Assembly (NCBI RefSeq): GCF_003265705.1
Contig: NW_020312904.1
Location: 1,391,332-1,455,331 of the forward strand
DNA length: 64,000 bases
DNA from: Callorhinus ursinus
Lineage: Eukaryota > Chordata > Mammalia > Carnivora > Otariidae
Direction of reading: 5' to 3'
A model generated the notes under the pieces. It was not told the origin of the DNA, did no database searches, and worked only from the letters and a program-made list of their open reading frames with translations. Made by a program: the position numbers and the translations under genes. Positions 23,124 to 35,460 of this stretch are shown here, piece by piece. The stretch's first letter is position 1, and every line of letters starts with the position of its first letter.

Positions 23124-23455
23124 TTCATAATTTAGCTGAATCAACACAAAATTGAATACTGTAAAACAAGGAAAAAAACGCTGTAACATCTTAAACCTCC
23201 AGTGTCTGCCTCCAAAGGGGTCTACACTTGCCGTGGGAAGACACAGGCTCAGGGAGGTGGCAGAGACCCTCCCACGGCCACTGCCCCGTCTGCGCTGGGA
23301 GCCCAGCACCCACCGTATCTCTCCCTCCAGACACTCAGGCCTCTGAATGTGTGGTGACTGGAAGGGTAAATTAAATACTCATGGACATCGAAACGGGTCT
23401 TAAATAAATGGGTCTTCTCTCCTATCTTTAGTCTATGGGTTGCTGGGACAGCTTC

Positions 23456-23517
23456 TATATATTTATTATTATTATTATTTTTTTTTTACTTTTTCTTTCT
23501 TTCTTTTTTTTTTAGTA
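23456..23517. repeat. AT-rich low-complexity stretch in the TAFA5 3' UTR
   Basis: Plus strand reads ATATATTT(ATT)n, then T-runs and (CTTT)n; on the transcript strand it is (GAAA)n, A-runs and (AAT)n. Confidence 0.9.
23462..23467 (-). terminator. TAFA5: Possible alternative poly(A) signal
   Basis: A second AATAAA on the minus strand sits inside the (AAT)n/(GAAA)n low-complexity stretch of the TAFA5 3' UTR, about 345 nt upstream of the main signal. It could be an accident of the repeat; no other feature supports its use. Confidence 0.3.
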
Positions 23518-25116
23518 GCATAGAACTAGCATAGTGCGCCTGTTAATTGGACCGTCAGGTAGTATAGTTCTGCACAAACTCAGGAGAATGAAGGACCCCA
23601 CGGGACCACGGCCTGGTCCAGGGACGGAGACGCGGAACTGTCCCTTGCTCGTTGGGCCCGGCGACCCCGTGCTCCGGGGAGGGTGCGGGAAGGTCAGGCG
23701 CCTGCCATTCTCTGCAGGGCGGCCTGCCCCAGTGACTCGGCGGCAGACGTGAAGACAGAGAGGGAGCGGGACATCGACCGGGAGAGGAGGTCGGCGGCGG
23801 CGGCCTCAGAATCTGCCCGTGGGGGAGGGTCAGGAAAAGGGACACGGTATCCGTCGGAAGGGGTGTGACCGACAAATCGCGCACTCGGCCTTCACCGAGC
23901 CGGGCCCAAGGCGGGTGAGGAAGGCCACCTCCCCACGGGCACCCGCCGCGGCTCCTGGGACGTCAGGCACGTCCTCGGCGGCTGTCCCGGAGTCCTGCCT
24001 GACCGTGCCCGGCTCCCCCCGTGCCCACCCCGGAGCCCTTCAGAGACACCAGCGCTCCGCCTGCCAAGCGGGCCGACTGGGGGCTACCACATTAATTGTT
24101 AAATAGGATTTTCTACAAATATACAACATATAAAAACTGTTAAATATATAACTTTAGGCTTTGCAAAATACATTTAATGATCTCTTCCAAACAAGTGTTA
24201 CTTTAGGTTTCTTTAATTTGCTTTCTGGAGCTAAATGGTGTGTCGAGCAGACAGCAGTCACGGGAGACCCAACATGCTCTTGGCGAATACTGGATTATCC
24301 CACTATCAGAAATGAGCTGTAGAGAGGCATGTTTAACTGGTTAAAACAGAAAGTGATTTTAGTCGGTCAAGTCCATCTAAGTACAGAGGAGCAGGGTGTG
24401 TGCGGTGGTCTGTGTTCCCGGCGAGCGGCGCTGGCCCGCGGGGTCCGCGTCGGGGCATCACTGGCCGGGCCCTGCAGGGCTGCCGTGGTGTCCTCCGCAG
24501 GCTCGGCCCCTCTCAGTGCGCCCCGCAGTGTTCGTGGTGGTGACACCTGTGCTGGGGCCGCCCTCCGCGTCCCACCGGGGCCGCCGGCATGTCTCTGCCC
24601 CCGCGTCCCCCCGGCGAACCCAGGGACTCTGACGGTGAGGGCGAGTCCAAGTTAAAATAGATTTTGCTCTTTGGTCTATTGGGTATACTGAAAGGGTACG
24701 AAAATAAAAGTGATTCGCACAGTCTGGGGGGCGAGGAGAGGCCTCTTCTGAGCCCGAGGGCCCGTGCTCCCCTGGGCCCGGCGCTGTCCTCCTCTCCCGG
24801 GCTGGCTGGGTGGTCGCCCCTGTGGCTGCCACCTCGTCCTCCTCGGAGAGCACAGCCCAGGCCGCGGCCAGGGAGGGCGGGTGAAGCCAGGCTGCCACAG
24901 ATGCCCAGCGTGGCCCCCGCTGTGTGGCCCAGGCCAGACTCCTCGCTGTGGCGGACACGCTCAGCTCAGGACGCCAAGGAAGTGGGCCGTCCTTGACGGG
25001 CGGGCTACAGAGAGACGGAGGGCGGGCAGAGAGCGGACAACAGGTGGAGTCCACGGCAGACAGAGGACCGTGGCTGAGGTGTGGCCACTCCCGGGGCCCC
25101 TCTGGGGCTGCGTTTG

Positions 25117-25125
25117 TCAGGAGAC
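25117..25125 (-). CDS. TAFA5: TAFA5 terminal coding segment (last two codons and stop)
   Basis: On the minus strand a pyrimidine-rich stretch ending CTCTGTCCTTCAG (AG at 25126-25127) is followed by GTC TCC TGA, that is Val-Ser-stop. Joined in phase 0 to the preceding exon (which ends Lys-Thr-Thr-Thr), it gives the C-terminus TTTVS known for mammalian TAFA5. Such a tiny coding part would not be called on its own. The support is the frame match, the good acceptor, the expected last two residues and the long UTR-like sequence that follows. The intron back to the previous exon is 28,914 bp. Confidence 0.88.
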   Translation of the reverse strand, partial: VS

Positions 25126-25699
25126 CTGAAGGACAGAGAGAAGAGAGCGTCAGCCCCATAGACACCAAGGGTCCCCACTGGGAACCGACAAGCCCAGGAC
25201 ACGCCCACCTGTCTGGCCTCGTGCACGGGGCACAGCGCATCCCAGAGGCCGGTCCTCCTCTCTCCCCGACTCAGGCCTGCACACCTGCTCGAGGACATGA
25301 CACTAGACTCAGGCTACACCTGCCACACGGAGCAGCTCCTGGAAACACCGGCCTTCCTCTGTGCATGGTGGGGACCTGGCCCCCCTGGCCTGGGCATGAC
25401 CAGAGAGGGCTCACGCCCCGAGCACTGCTGGCTCAGGACACCACCTACGTATCCTCGGCCCTGTGCCATGTACACAGCAGGTGTTGCATAATTGCACGGT
25501 GATAAGTGATAGGAATGCATGTGTCACACACCCGTGGAGCCACCGGGAGGCCACAGAGGTGAGGTGGCATGCAGGTCCCCCAAGGTCCCTGCATCCCAGA
25601 GTCCCAGGAAGTCCTGCCACGTAGGCTCCCTGGCTCGTGGCTGCATCTGTCCTGCACCTGTCACGTGGCCCTCCTTTTCGTCCCAAACCTCGCCCTGGT

Positions 25700-25875
25700 C
25701 TCTCTTACAAGGACGCCTGTCACGGGATTTAGAGCCCAGCCAGGGCCAGAACAACCCCATCTCAAGACCCTTAACTTAATCATATCTGCAAAGACCTTAT
25801 TTCCAAATAAGGCTGCACTGACAGGTTCCAAGTGGCCACATCTTTCTGGGGGGCTACTGCACAACCCAGTCCAGC
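25700..25875 (-). mobile_element. ERVL-MaLR-type LTR remnant
   Basis: 'acttaatcatatctgcaaag' followed by 'accttatttccaaataaggctgca' and 'tttctggggggctactgcac' is the antisense of a MaLR (MLT1/MST-like) LTR. A related piece in the opposite orientation lies at 48691-48775. No internal retroviral genes are present. Confidence 0.6.
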
Positions 25876-28800
25876 TCATCTGACCAGCTGCCCCAACTCA
25901 GCCCGTGGATCCTGACCCTGAATCTGGTCCACACCCTCCACCTCCAGTCGCCCCGATCTTAGCAGAGGCCCCACGGCGTGCTCTGTGCCCAGCCCAGGAA
26001 GGTGGGGTGGTGGGACCCTCACCTGGCCTGGACCCTGCGTGCCCACTGGTCCCGGGTCCCTCCCTGCGCTTCCTGGAGCACGTGGGGGCCGTGCCCCCCA
26101 CCCATGCAGCCAGGTTGGGGAAGGCAGGCGCAGACCCTCCAGCACACACACGCATGAGCCCCCACGGGGTTAACCGAGGAAGGATGCACTGACTCTACTT
26201 TTCTCTATTTCTAGAATTGTACAAATCGTACTCACAGGTGACAGGAGAAAGAGCGATGAACAGAAAACAAAAACAAAATCCACCTACATTTCCATTTCCA
26301 GACAGAGGTAACTATTTTGAAAATTCCAGCCTATTTCCTTCCCCTCTTTAGCAGTGCTAGCAGGCGGACAGGGCGGGTCCTGTACCAGTGGCCACGCACA
26401 CGTCCACAGGGTGGCCCACGTCCCGGCTGCACCCGTCTCCCGCCTTTGTGTGTTACACCAGACACACGAGGTCTTCTTTCTCATGCAGGGAGCACGGTGA
26501 ATGCTCATCTGGATCCCCACCGCTGCTTTAAGCAATGCGGTCGCTGCACGCATACTAGCAGCTTCTTAGAGCCATGGATTTTAGCACTTCCAGGCTTGTG
26601 GTCTGGATTCTCCTGAATGAGTCGCAGCCGGAACAGGGACTGTCAGTGCCGGCTTCCCGGGTGGGGCCGAGGCGACCCTCATGGGGGATGACCAGCCCTA
26701 CCCAGCCAGCCACGAGCCGCACACAGGCCTGATCCTTTAACCGTGTCTTTTCTCAGACCCACCCCCTCTCGACTCACAAGGTGCAAATTTCCACGTGGCC
26801 CACGCAGCAGGGGCTGCACCAGCAGCTCCTGAGAAACGCCAAGACTTCCGTGGGGCTAGGGGAGGACTCGCTCATGGTCCCCAGTGACACCGGCCCCTGG
26901 CTGGTCTCCACAGCGGTCACTCTCCTGGGACCCTGGGGGAAACCTGGCATCTAGAGCCTCCGTTACGATGCATCATCTCCTCCTGCTTTGCTCACCGTGC
27001 CCACAGCCCTCCCCCGCAAGGCTGGGTGGGGACCCCACGGGACAGCGCTACAGTGGGGGGCCGTACCCCAGGCCGGAACACCCGTGCACGGAGCCCGCCT
27101 CTCCAGGAGAGCAGCCTGACTCATGTCCCTTAATCTCCCCAAGGCCACTGCCTCACTCCCCACACCCCCGCGCCTGCTAGCACCCAGACACCTGACCTCA
27201 CCGGCACGGTCACTGATTCCGTGGATTTCAACATCAGCCCCTCCCCGCCCCCACCCCAGAAGCAGAGCCACAGGACGCTCAGGGCCCTCGTGGAGTGCTT
27301 CCCAACTGGGAGGTCCCAGCGGCCATGGGGTGACGCTGGGCCCCTCCCACGGGGAAGGGAGGCCTGTGTTTGCCTGCTGTTCAGGACGCCTCCGTCAGGC
27401 CCCACGTCCACCAGCACACAGAGCCAGCTCCACGTCAGGGTCACAGCTCCAGGGGGTCAGCTGCTCCCTGTGGACCAGGGAGCTGGGGTGCTGCAGGGCC
27501 CGGGGACACCCCCCTCCCCAGCCCCCACCTCCTCAAGATAAGACAGGAATCAGGTTTCCTTGCCACGGAGACCAGGAGCTGGTGACACTCCTCCTCGGGG
27601 GCCTGGAGTGGTCTGTGCTGGTGCCCCAGCTGAGCCTTCTGGAGCTTCATGAACCTGTTCCTCCCCAGACGGGAGTGGGGTGTCCACCGCAGCTCTGGGC
27701 CTGGGGTCTCGCCACCATCCGTGGGGCCAGGCAGCTGGTGGGACAGGTTGTCCCAGGGGCAGGACCACCAGGGACAACGGCAGGGGACGCTGGTGGGGCG
27801 GCGGGAACAGGGCCTGGAACCTCGGATCTGGAGGGCAGACAGCGGTCTCAGGAACCAGGCCTCTGCAGGCCAGCCACCCTCCCCAACGTGGGGTCAGGAT
27901 GACACGGCCATCATCATCAGGGGAGGCGCCTCCTCCCAGAAGCCCCTGCCACTCGCTGGCTCACTAACCATGGATTTCAGGTAATGCAGCCACTGGCCCC
28001 AGCATTTCTAAGCACAGATATTTTAATTACCAAAATAGTTCTGAATAGTCCCGGACCCAGGAAACCTGTAGCGAAACAACAGTGAGCCCGGGCAGAGCGG
28101 CAAGCCCAAGGCCCTGTGCCAGGACACAGCACGCCCGCCCGGCAGGTGCTGAAGGAGGGGCTGCTGGGGAAAGTGTCCCGGGACGGTGAGAGCCTGGAGG
28201 GGCAGGCGGCAGGTGCTGCCCGAGGGCGAGGCCGCGTCTGACTTGCACCCAGCAAGGCAACCCCTCCTGGTCTTGTGCAGGCATGTGGGCCCATGAGGCC
28301 GGCCTGCCTCCTCTGTGAGACCGGACCCGGGCAGCGGGAGGTTTTCTCCTCTCCTGGCTGGTGGGCCGGGTTCAGGAGGATTCTGAGGCCCTTTCCAGAC
28401 GTGGTGCAAAGGCTGGTGTGCATGATTTACAACACTGGCCTTGCTGCAGAAGGGCAGTCCAGGGGCTCGGGCCCAGGAGCTGGGTGCTGTCCGCGCCCCC
28501 AGCCCCCTCCACCAGGAAGCCTCTGCAGCTCCACGGTCCCCACCCGGAGCAGTTTGCACACCAAAGCCTGTCCTGTGTCCTCTCACGTCTGTCTGTGCCG
28601 ACTTCAGTGGACCAACCGGCTTCTCAGCAGGTGCACCCAGCGCTGGCTCCCCACCCTGCCCCAGAGGACCCCCGGCCCCCAGCTGATGCTGCTTCCCATC
28701 TTCTTCCACATACCCCGGCCTCACGCTTCCTGCTGCGGGCGGCCCAGGAGACAGACACCAAGCACAGCAGAGCTGAGGAGTCCCTCTGCTTGGGCCGGGC

Positions 28801-30789
28801 TTCCCCACCGAAGGCCGACCCGGACTGGACAGAAGAGCCCCGAGCCCAGCCTGTTGGACAGACGCAGACGCAGGTCTGGCTTCCCTCATCGGCACCCACC
28901 TGTCCCCTTCCTCCTGCCTCGAGGCCCAGGGCAGGAGGACAATGCCGGGCCTGCTTCCCTGGCATCCGCCTGACCCCAGGAAGGGACGCGCAGCCTGATG
29001 CCCGCAGTGCTGGCCCAGCCCACAGCTCCTCCATAGGCCCGGTGACAGGGACTCACGCTTGCAGTCGGGGCTGCCGCGGCAGCGTCCAGTGGGGCCTGGA
29101 GGCAGGGTCCTCGCGGGCACTGGCAGAAGCCAGCCAGAGCCCTTCCGGCCCCGGGGAAGCCAGACGCGTCTGCAGCTTGGGAACCTTCGGTGGTGGCCCA
29201 TCTCAGGGCCTGTGCCGGCCGCCACAGCTCCACGGAAACCGACGGTGTGCAGGCCTCTGCCCGAGGAGGGACATTCCAGCTGGCTTCGCTGGCCTCTGGC
29301 TCCCTTCCTCAGGAACACCCGCTTCGGTCTCATCCTGACGTCGGCTGCCCCCACCCGGGGGACACCAGGGAAGCCCTCCTGCATCCTGGCAGGTGCCCTT
29401 CACCCGGGGACTGCACGGCTGGGCTCCCGCGACAAGAAACATGCGTCACACCTGCACGATGGGCCCCCACCAGCTCAGGGACAAGCTCAGCCCGTGGCCC
29501 CTGGCTTGGAGGGACTCTGACGGCCATCTTGGGCTTGGGGACAGCTCGGGTGGAGGGGACAGTCCCCTGTGAATGTCCCTGCTTCTCGAGAGCATGCCCT
29601 TGCTGGGAGACCCCTTGCCACCAGGACATAGTCCCCGGGTCAGCAGGTGGGGTCCCTCCAGCCACGACCCCGTGTCCTTGGGGAAGGGTCCTGAGCAGGT
29701 GGTTCCTGAGCCCCGTCGGCCCCAGGATTCTCGCCGACACCAGACACCCGCCCGCCTGCGACGGCCCTAGGGGGCACGCCGGGGCTCCCGTCCCAGGGGG
29801 TCATTCCGCCCACCCCGGAGAGGCACGTGTTCTTCACGGCGGCGGGCGGGCTTCTCGACACTACAAAGCATCGTTTAAAAAACAAAATGAAACTGTCCAG
29901 CCCCTGTGAGTCCAGTGAGCACTGTTCTCTGTTCTTCATTAAAAGCTGGTGTTTCCTGTCAGGTCTGGACAAGTGTTCTGTAGGAAGGAGCCCAGTGTTC
30001 TGGACTGAGAGTCCCAAACAAAGGGTCCTAATAAACAGCAGCCACATGGGCACCGTGAGATGGGGAGGTGATGGCAGCCTGCTCTGACAGGCCCGGGATG
30101 AAAACGGCCGTTGCCATGGGAAAGATAAAGACATAACCAGGGCAGAAGCTTCTGGAAAGGCTACGCATCCTCCCACCCGTGTCCCATCATCCGTGTGATT
30201 GTGTCTCTGGGACCGTCCCCTGAGGCTGCACGGCTGGCCCACGTGCAAGGGGGCCTGGACCCCGTGCCCTCCCCAAACCTGAGCTCACAAGAGTGGCCGG
30301 AGTGGCCATGGTTTGCTGTTCGGTTTTAAAATAAAACAAATCAAACAGCATGACGTGGCCCAGGGCAGCCCCTTCTGGTGACCCGGCAAGTTCACGATCT
30401 CAGACAAGCCCCCGCCCCGTACCCTCTCCCCTGACATCTGAGCAGGTGCGTCTGGGCCGGGTGGGGCGTGCTCGAGCACCCCCTGCGTTTGCTCACTGCG
30501 TCCACACGCCGTCATCTGCTCCCGCCATGTGACTCACTGCCTCCCGGGCTCACGCTGCCGGGTGCTGGGGCGGGTCCCAGGGGATGCGAGGTCCCCACCC
30601 CGGCCTCTCGTGGGGACGAGGCTCCAGCCTGGAGGGGGCCGGGCCAGGAGGCGGGGAGCAGGTAGCCTTCCCCGTGCCCTCAGGTGGCAGGCCCGGAGGT
30701 CCCTCCTGCGGCCCGACCGTGCGGCCATCCCAGGGCCTTAGTGCCAGGTGAGGGCTCACCTCGGGGTCCCAACGCTGCTATCCGGGCGT
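25876..30789. other. TAFA5: GC-rich intron DNA
   Basis: No exon recognised. The segment 26215-26600 vaguely resembles an old L1ME 3' end ('gacagaggtaactattttga'), at low confidence. The 453-codon minus-strand frame at 28023-29384 has no family signature and overlaps equally open frames, so it is not called. An AT-richer stretch occurs at 29840-30070. Confidence 0.45.
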
Positions 30790-30900
30790 CCTAAGTTACT
30801 TCACCACTGCCTGCCTCAGTTTCCCCCCGAGTAAACACTTCCCCGCCTCGCGGGTTCCTGACTTAGAGCCGGCACCACGCAAGTGTCTCTAACACTGAAC
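30790..30900 (+). mobile_element. MIR remnant (possible)
   Basis: 'ttacttcaccactgcctgcctcagtttcc' resembles the MIR core in sense orientation. Confidence 0.45.
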
Positions 30901-31859
30901 CTAAGACAGGCCGTGGCTTCAGGGCCCTCAGAGCAGGGCGGTGAAGAGCCTGGGCTCTAGTGCAAAGGGGCCTCGGCTCGGCCCGGGCCCTGTGTGCACG
31001 CTGCTCCGGCCTCCTGCTCCGGAGTGGCGCGAGGGCAGCTCCGAGGCCGTTTCAAGGCTCGAAGGGGACGACCCACCCCTGGAGCCGAGCTGACTTCCCC
31101 AGGACTCACTGTTCGCAGAGGAGGCACCGGGGTCCTGCCCCTGGCCACGGACCGTCTATCCCGAGCACCCGCAGGGCCAGGCCGGGCGCCGTGGGTTCCT
31201 CATGGTGAAACAAGGGTGGTCGGGAAGCCGCAGGCTCCGCTGCTCAGCCCACGGCAGAAAGACAGCTGACAGGACTCCTGACCAGGAGTGGCCCGAACTG
31301 TCTAGCATCCCAGCCAGTCAGCCTGCGTTTCCCAGGCCCCTTCCTGGAACGGCCCCTGCGGCAGAGCGGGGCTCAGTGGCACATACCCTGGCCTCCGTGG
31401 GCATTTCCAGGTTCAGGTCCTGTCGAGACACAGGCTCCCGTCCCCCGACGAGCACCCCTCCCTCTGTGAGAGTGGAGGTAGGGCCTCCCCACGGTGCTGG
31501 TGGGAGGAGGCACCCCACCATTACGCGGGGGTCGGCGGGCCCGGGGCAGGTGGGCTGGGATTTAGGCTACGCCGGGCTCCCCCCGACAGGGCTCCCTGCT
31601 CCATGGAAGCCCCTAAGCCACCCAGCAAAAGCACCGCCACTGCCCCGAATTACCGATTGTTTGCTGAGACGGAGCACAGAGTTAATTCTAGGACCTGGGT
31701 CATTCCCACAAACGCCAGCATGCAGGTCCATCCACTGAAAATAGCAAACGTGTGTGCTTTGCTGGCTTATGTCCCCCTGATCAGCATGGATGACCACACA
31801 GGACGGCTGAAAATCACAAGTCGTGCCCTGAGTGACCAGGGCTCCAGAACCACTGGGCC
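30901..31859. other. TAFA5: CpG-rich intron DNA
   Basis: No exon recognised. 30935-30990 ('ggtgaagagcctgggctcta') could be the head of another MIR, at low confidence. Confidence 0.4.
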
Positions 31860-31965
31860 TGGGGTCCCAGGCCTGGAGAGAGCACCACCCACCCTGCCTC
31901 ACGGGGCTGCAGTGAGAATCCCACGTAGGACGTTCGAGTGCGAAGTGCTTTGTGAATGCTCACAC
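31860..31965 (+). mobile_element. MIR remnant
   Basis: 'ctgcctcacggggctgcagtgagaatccc' followed by 'gcgaagtgctttgtgaatgc' resembles the MIR 3' region in sense orientation. Confidence 0.5.
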
Positions 31966-32281
31966 ATACAAGTCTCCCTCTGACAAAGACAGTGACTTTG
32001 CCTACTGCCCCCCCCAGAGGGTATTTACCCAAGGCCTCGAGGGGAGGAAGCCACGAGTGGGGGCAGGGGCTGGACTTGGCTGAAATCCAGCCACCCTGGG
32101 CCTCCACCGTCTCTCTGCCACGGGATCTGACTTCCCTGGTCGTCCTGCAGCCTGGAGAACCAGGGAGGGTCCCGTGGACAGGCCTCGGTGGCCTCAGTGC
32201 CGAGTCCTGGTGGCTTGATTCTTCACCAGGCACATGAGCCCCTGGGTTGGTAGGGTGAGGAGGGAGGGGCGACCCCCCATA

Positions 32282-32452
32282 GAACAGGTGCCCTCCCCCT
32301 GATATTACAGGTGCCCCTCCCCCTGATATTACACGTGCNNNNNNNNNNCCTCCCCCTGATATTACAGGTGCCCCTCTCCCTGATATTACAGGTGCTCCTC
32401 CCCCCCACTGATAGAACAGGTGCCCCCCCGATATCACAGGTGCCCCTCCCCA
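32282..32452. repeat. 24-bp minisatellite with a 10-N gap
   Basis: About six to seven copies of GTGCCCCTCCCCCTGATATTACAG, with later copies varying in length. A run of 10 N at 32339-32348 interrupts the third copy, where the repeat register would need only one base (or one plus a multiple of 24). Confidence 0.93.
32339..32348. other. Assembly gap (10 N)
   Basis: Ten undetermined bases inside the 24-bp minisatellite. Confidence 1.
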
Positions 32453-35024
32453 CCAGGCCCTGCCTGGAATCTCCTGGCACCTCTGAGGAGCCGGAGGGCC
32501 GGGCCGGCCCTGGAGCCTCGAAGCCAGGCCAGGCCTTGCTGGGCAGGAGCTGAGCAGGTGCCCAGGGTGGGTCCTGAGCCCTCGGCAGGACGGGCCCTTT
32601 CTACTCAAGTCACCAGGCCGAGGGCCTTCCGGAAGGCACAGCCGACGCTTAGGTGACAGGTGGGATGGAGAGGGGTGGCCCAAGACACCCGCCTGCCCCC
32701 CGACGAGGATGAGGTCTGACTCCGCTACCCTCCGGACATTCCCTCGCGGGGGTTCTCCTTCACCCCACATCTGGTCAGCGGGCTCCCACAGACGAAGCTC
32801 GTGGGCCGAATCCTCAGCCTGGAAGGTCTAAGAGGCCCAACCCCGTGGAGGGAGGGACACGACCCTTCCCGGAGGAGCCCCCAGCTGCGCAGACACGTCC
32901 CCTTTACCACGCTGTGAGGTGGGAAGCTGGGCACCTTGACCCCATGAACACACACTCCAGTGTGCAGAGCACAGAGCACCCCAGACCTCACAGTGGCTGG
33001 GCCGGCCACAAAGGCCAGAGACAGACCCCAGGCCAGGTGTGAAGACAGCACCCTGGAGACACAGGTGTCCCGGGGTCCCCCGGCCAAGGTCCCCAAGATG
33101 CACCTGCGAACTGATATTCTGGTCACGGCGGCTGTTCTAAGGACGTCTGTCCCCTCCCCCACCTCTATCGCTTGTCCGCCGCTGTCCAGCAGGTGACACT
33201 GGCCATTTGCTGGGGATGGCGGCTCCGTTGTCTCCTGCTTCTGCGGAAGCACTTAGTAGGCACAAAGAGAAGCACCTGACCCCCCAGAACCCACAGCCCA
33301 CAGGGTCAGGTGCGAGGCCCCTCCCCTGTGAAATGTCCCCCAAACCCAGGCAGCCGGCCACGAGGACACGAGACACACACCAGGCCCGTCAGCTCGGGGG
33401 AACGTGTCAGGCTGAGGGCCGATGGCCGGTGCTGGCCGGGCCTTCCCTGAGCCGCATCTGCAGGCACCACGCGGTGCCCTGGTGAGGGGGTGGCAGGGCC
33501 TGATGCACGGGTCAGCCCGGACGGGGCACCAAGCTAGCCAGGCTGGGGCCCCTGTCCCTGCCCTGCGGCCTCACAGTGCATCCCTTTCTCCTAGTAAGCA
33601 GTCAACCCCCCTGGGGACCAGAGTGAGCAGCCGGGCACTGCTGTGTGTTGTCACCCCCCAAAGCACAGGGACAGGCCCGAGGAGCCAGTGGGGAGCGGCC
33701 GGGTGACCCCAGGGCCGACGTCCCTATCTACAAGGCCTGTAGGCCAGCCGGCCACCTCTCCCGGCGTCTGAGCAGATAGGCCACGAGATGAGCTTCTCGT
33801 TGAGCGGGTTAGGATGCAGCGAGAGGTGGGAGGGCTGCCAACGGCCCACACGGGGGGCGGGAACTCACTGAATCTTAGAGTCAGCACGTTTGGGTGCTAA
33901 TCAGACTCCCACTTGCAAAACAGACCCGGCGGTCCCAGGACAGACGCCGAGTCAGGTCCCCCGCGTCGGCTGGGGGGCTGAAGGGCAGCGTGCATGCCAA
34001 TACCGGGGGCACCGGCACGAGAGGTGGGCACGGAGACGGGATGGAGACAGGGAGGACCGGCGGGCAAGCACACAGGGTGAGGGCCGAGCCGCCACGAGCC
34101 CTCCCCCAACACCTGTCTTAACATGTGTCCTTGTTGCTGCTGAGTCCAGCTCAGCCCCGCCCATGACCTCACTGCCTCCCTGCGCCCGCCCCCTGCGCCC
34201 CTGCTGGGCACCTCCAGCCCTCTGTCTGAGGGAGCACTGACTGGCCTTCATCCTCCCTAAAGTCTCCTGTGTGTTTGCAACAGCCCGGCTTGCCAGGCGG
34301 CTTTTCCGAAGAGCGTGTTGACAATCGCGGGACAGGCTTTGCAGCCCGGATTCCTGTCCGCTTGGTCTCTGCCCCAAGGCAGCGCCCGCTTTGAAGTTAG
34401 TCCCTCGCCTGCGCTAATCCAGGGCAGGTGCCCCTGCCGGCCCCACGCTGGACCCCGGCCAACATCAGAGCCTCAGCCACCGGCAGCACACCTGTGGCCC
34501 GCGTTCAGCCCACGTTCTCAGGCGGGTGGGATCAAAGGGGACGCAGAGATGACAGAGCGGGCGGGAGGCGCTCTTCACAGACGGCACCAGAAACGCTCGG
34601 GCCGACACTGTGCCATCCGCAGTGGGGAGGGCAGGCCCCGCAAACTCAGGATCAAACCCCTTCCCTGGTCTCCTTTCTGGGTCCACTTGCGGGGAAGACG
34701 GCCACTCGCGGTGGGGAGGTCACCTCTGCGGGACAGGGTCTGGGCCCCTGAGCTGGACCAGGCGGTGCCTGCACTGGCGCGGAGCCCCGCCAGGCCGCTG
34801 TCCGTCCCGAAGCCGGGGGACCAGGACTGGCCATAAGGACATGCCCATCTTCCTGTCTGCTCGTGGCGGCTTCACCGTGATCCAGCTCGCACGCCACACA
34901 ATCACACTTTCAGAGGGCGGAGGTCACGCCTTTGTGTGGCCAACGCCACCGCCCCGCCCACGTGGAAGACTCGCCCCCAGGAGGAGCCCCTACCCGTCAG
35001 CGGTCACTGCCACCCTCCGCGCCA
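32453..35024. other. TAFA5: GC-rich intron DNA
   Basis: No exon, RNA gene or confident repeat seen. Open frames on both strands are compositional. Confidence 0.45.
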
Positions 35025-35460
35025 GCCCCCTGGCAGACTTTCTGCCTCTGTGGATCTGTCTGTTGTAAACGTTTCCTGTACATGAATCACACCGCACGTG
35101 GCCTTTTATGTCTGGCTTCTTGCGCTGTGCGCGATGCGTTCAGCGCTGGTCCACGCTGTGGCCTGTCCAAGACCTGTCCTTCGGCTGAATGCTAGTCAGT
35201 GAACAGCTAGACCGCGGTTTGCTTCGTTGACAGATGGGCTCTGAGCCGCCCCCACTTGCCGGCAGCTTTGCTTAATGCCTCGGTGACCTTGCGTGGACAA
35301 GATCTTGCGCACATGTGGGCTTTCACATCTCGTGGCTGGACACCCAGGGTCCCACCGGGACGGCAACAGCTGGTCGTGCAGTGACCCCACATTAACTTTG
35401 CAGTGACTGCCAGCCTGCCCCCCAGGGGCCCGAGCATGTATTTCTGCTTCCCTTGACGCC
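35025..35460 (-). mobile_element. Old LINE-1 3'-end fragment, antisense
   Basis: 'ctgtggatctgtctgttgta', 'cgtggccttttatgtctggc' and, at about 35220-35350, decayed 'cgttgacagatgggctc' and following text reproduce the familiar antisense of old L1 3' ends. Confidence 0.65.

Larger units (their letters stand above)
23104..25116 (-). other. TAFA5: TAFA5 3' untranslated region
   Basis: About 2.0 kb from the stop codon to a likely cleavage site just beyond the AATAAA signal at 23118-23123. It alternates in composition. The part near the stop (25116-24420) is GC- and CpG-rich; 24400-24085 is AU-rich and non-repetitive; 24080-23560 is again GC-rich; 23516-23457 is an A-rich low-complexity stretch; and the distal 23200-23104 is AU-rich. 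No transposon was recognised inside it. The extent is inferred; alternative poly(A) sites, for example at the A-rich stretch, are possible. Confidence 0.75.

Noticed and set aside
26215..26600. Old L1ME 3' end
   Set aside because: Only scattered similarity; not strong enough to call as a separate feature.
28023..29384. 453-codon open frame on the minus strand
   Set aside because: GC-rich intron DNA with equally long open frames on the opposite strand; the frame is rich in Gly, Pro, Arg and Ala without domains. No family resemblance or splice logic.
31814..32770. 318-codon minus-strand frame
   Set aside because: It runs through the 24-bp minisatellite and its N gap, so the translation is not real protein sequence.
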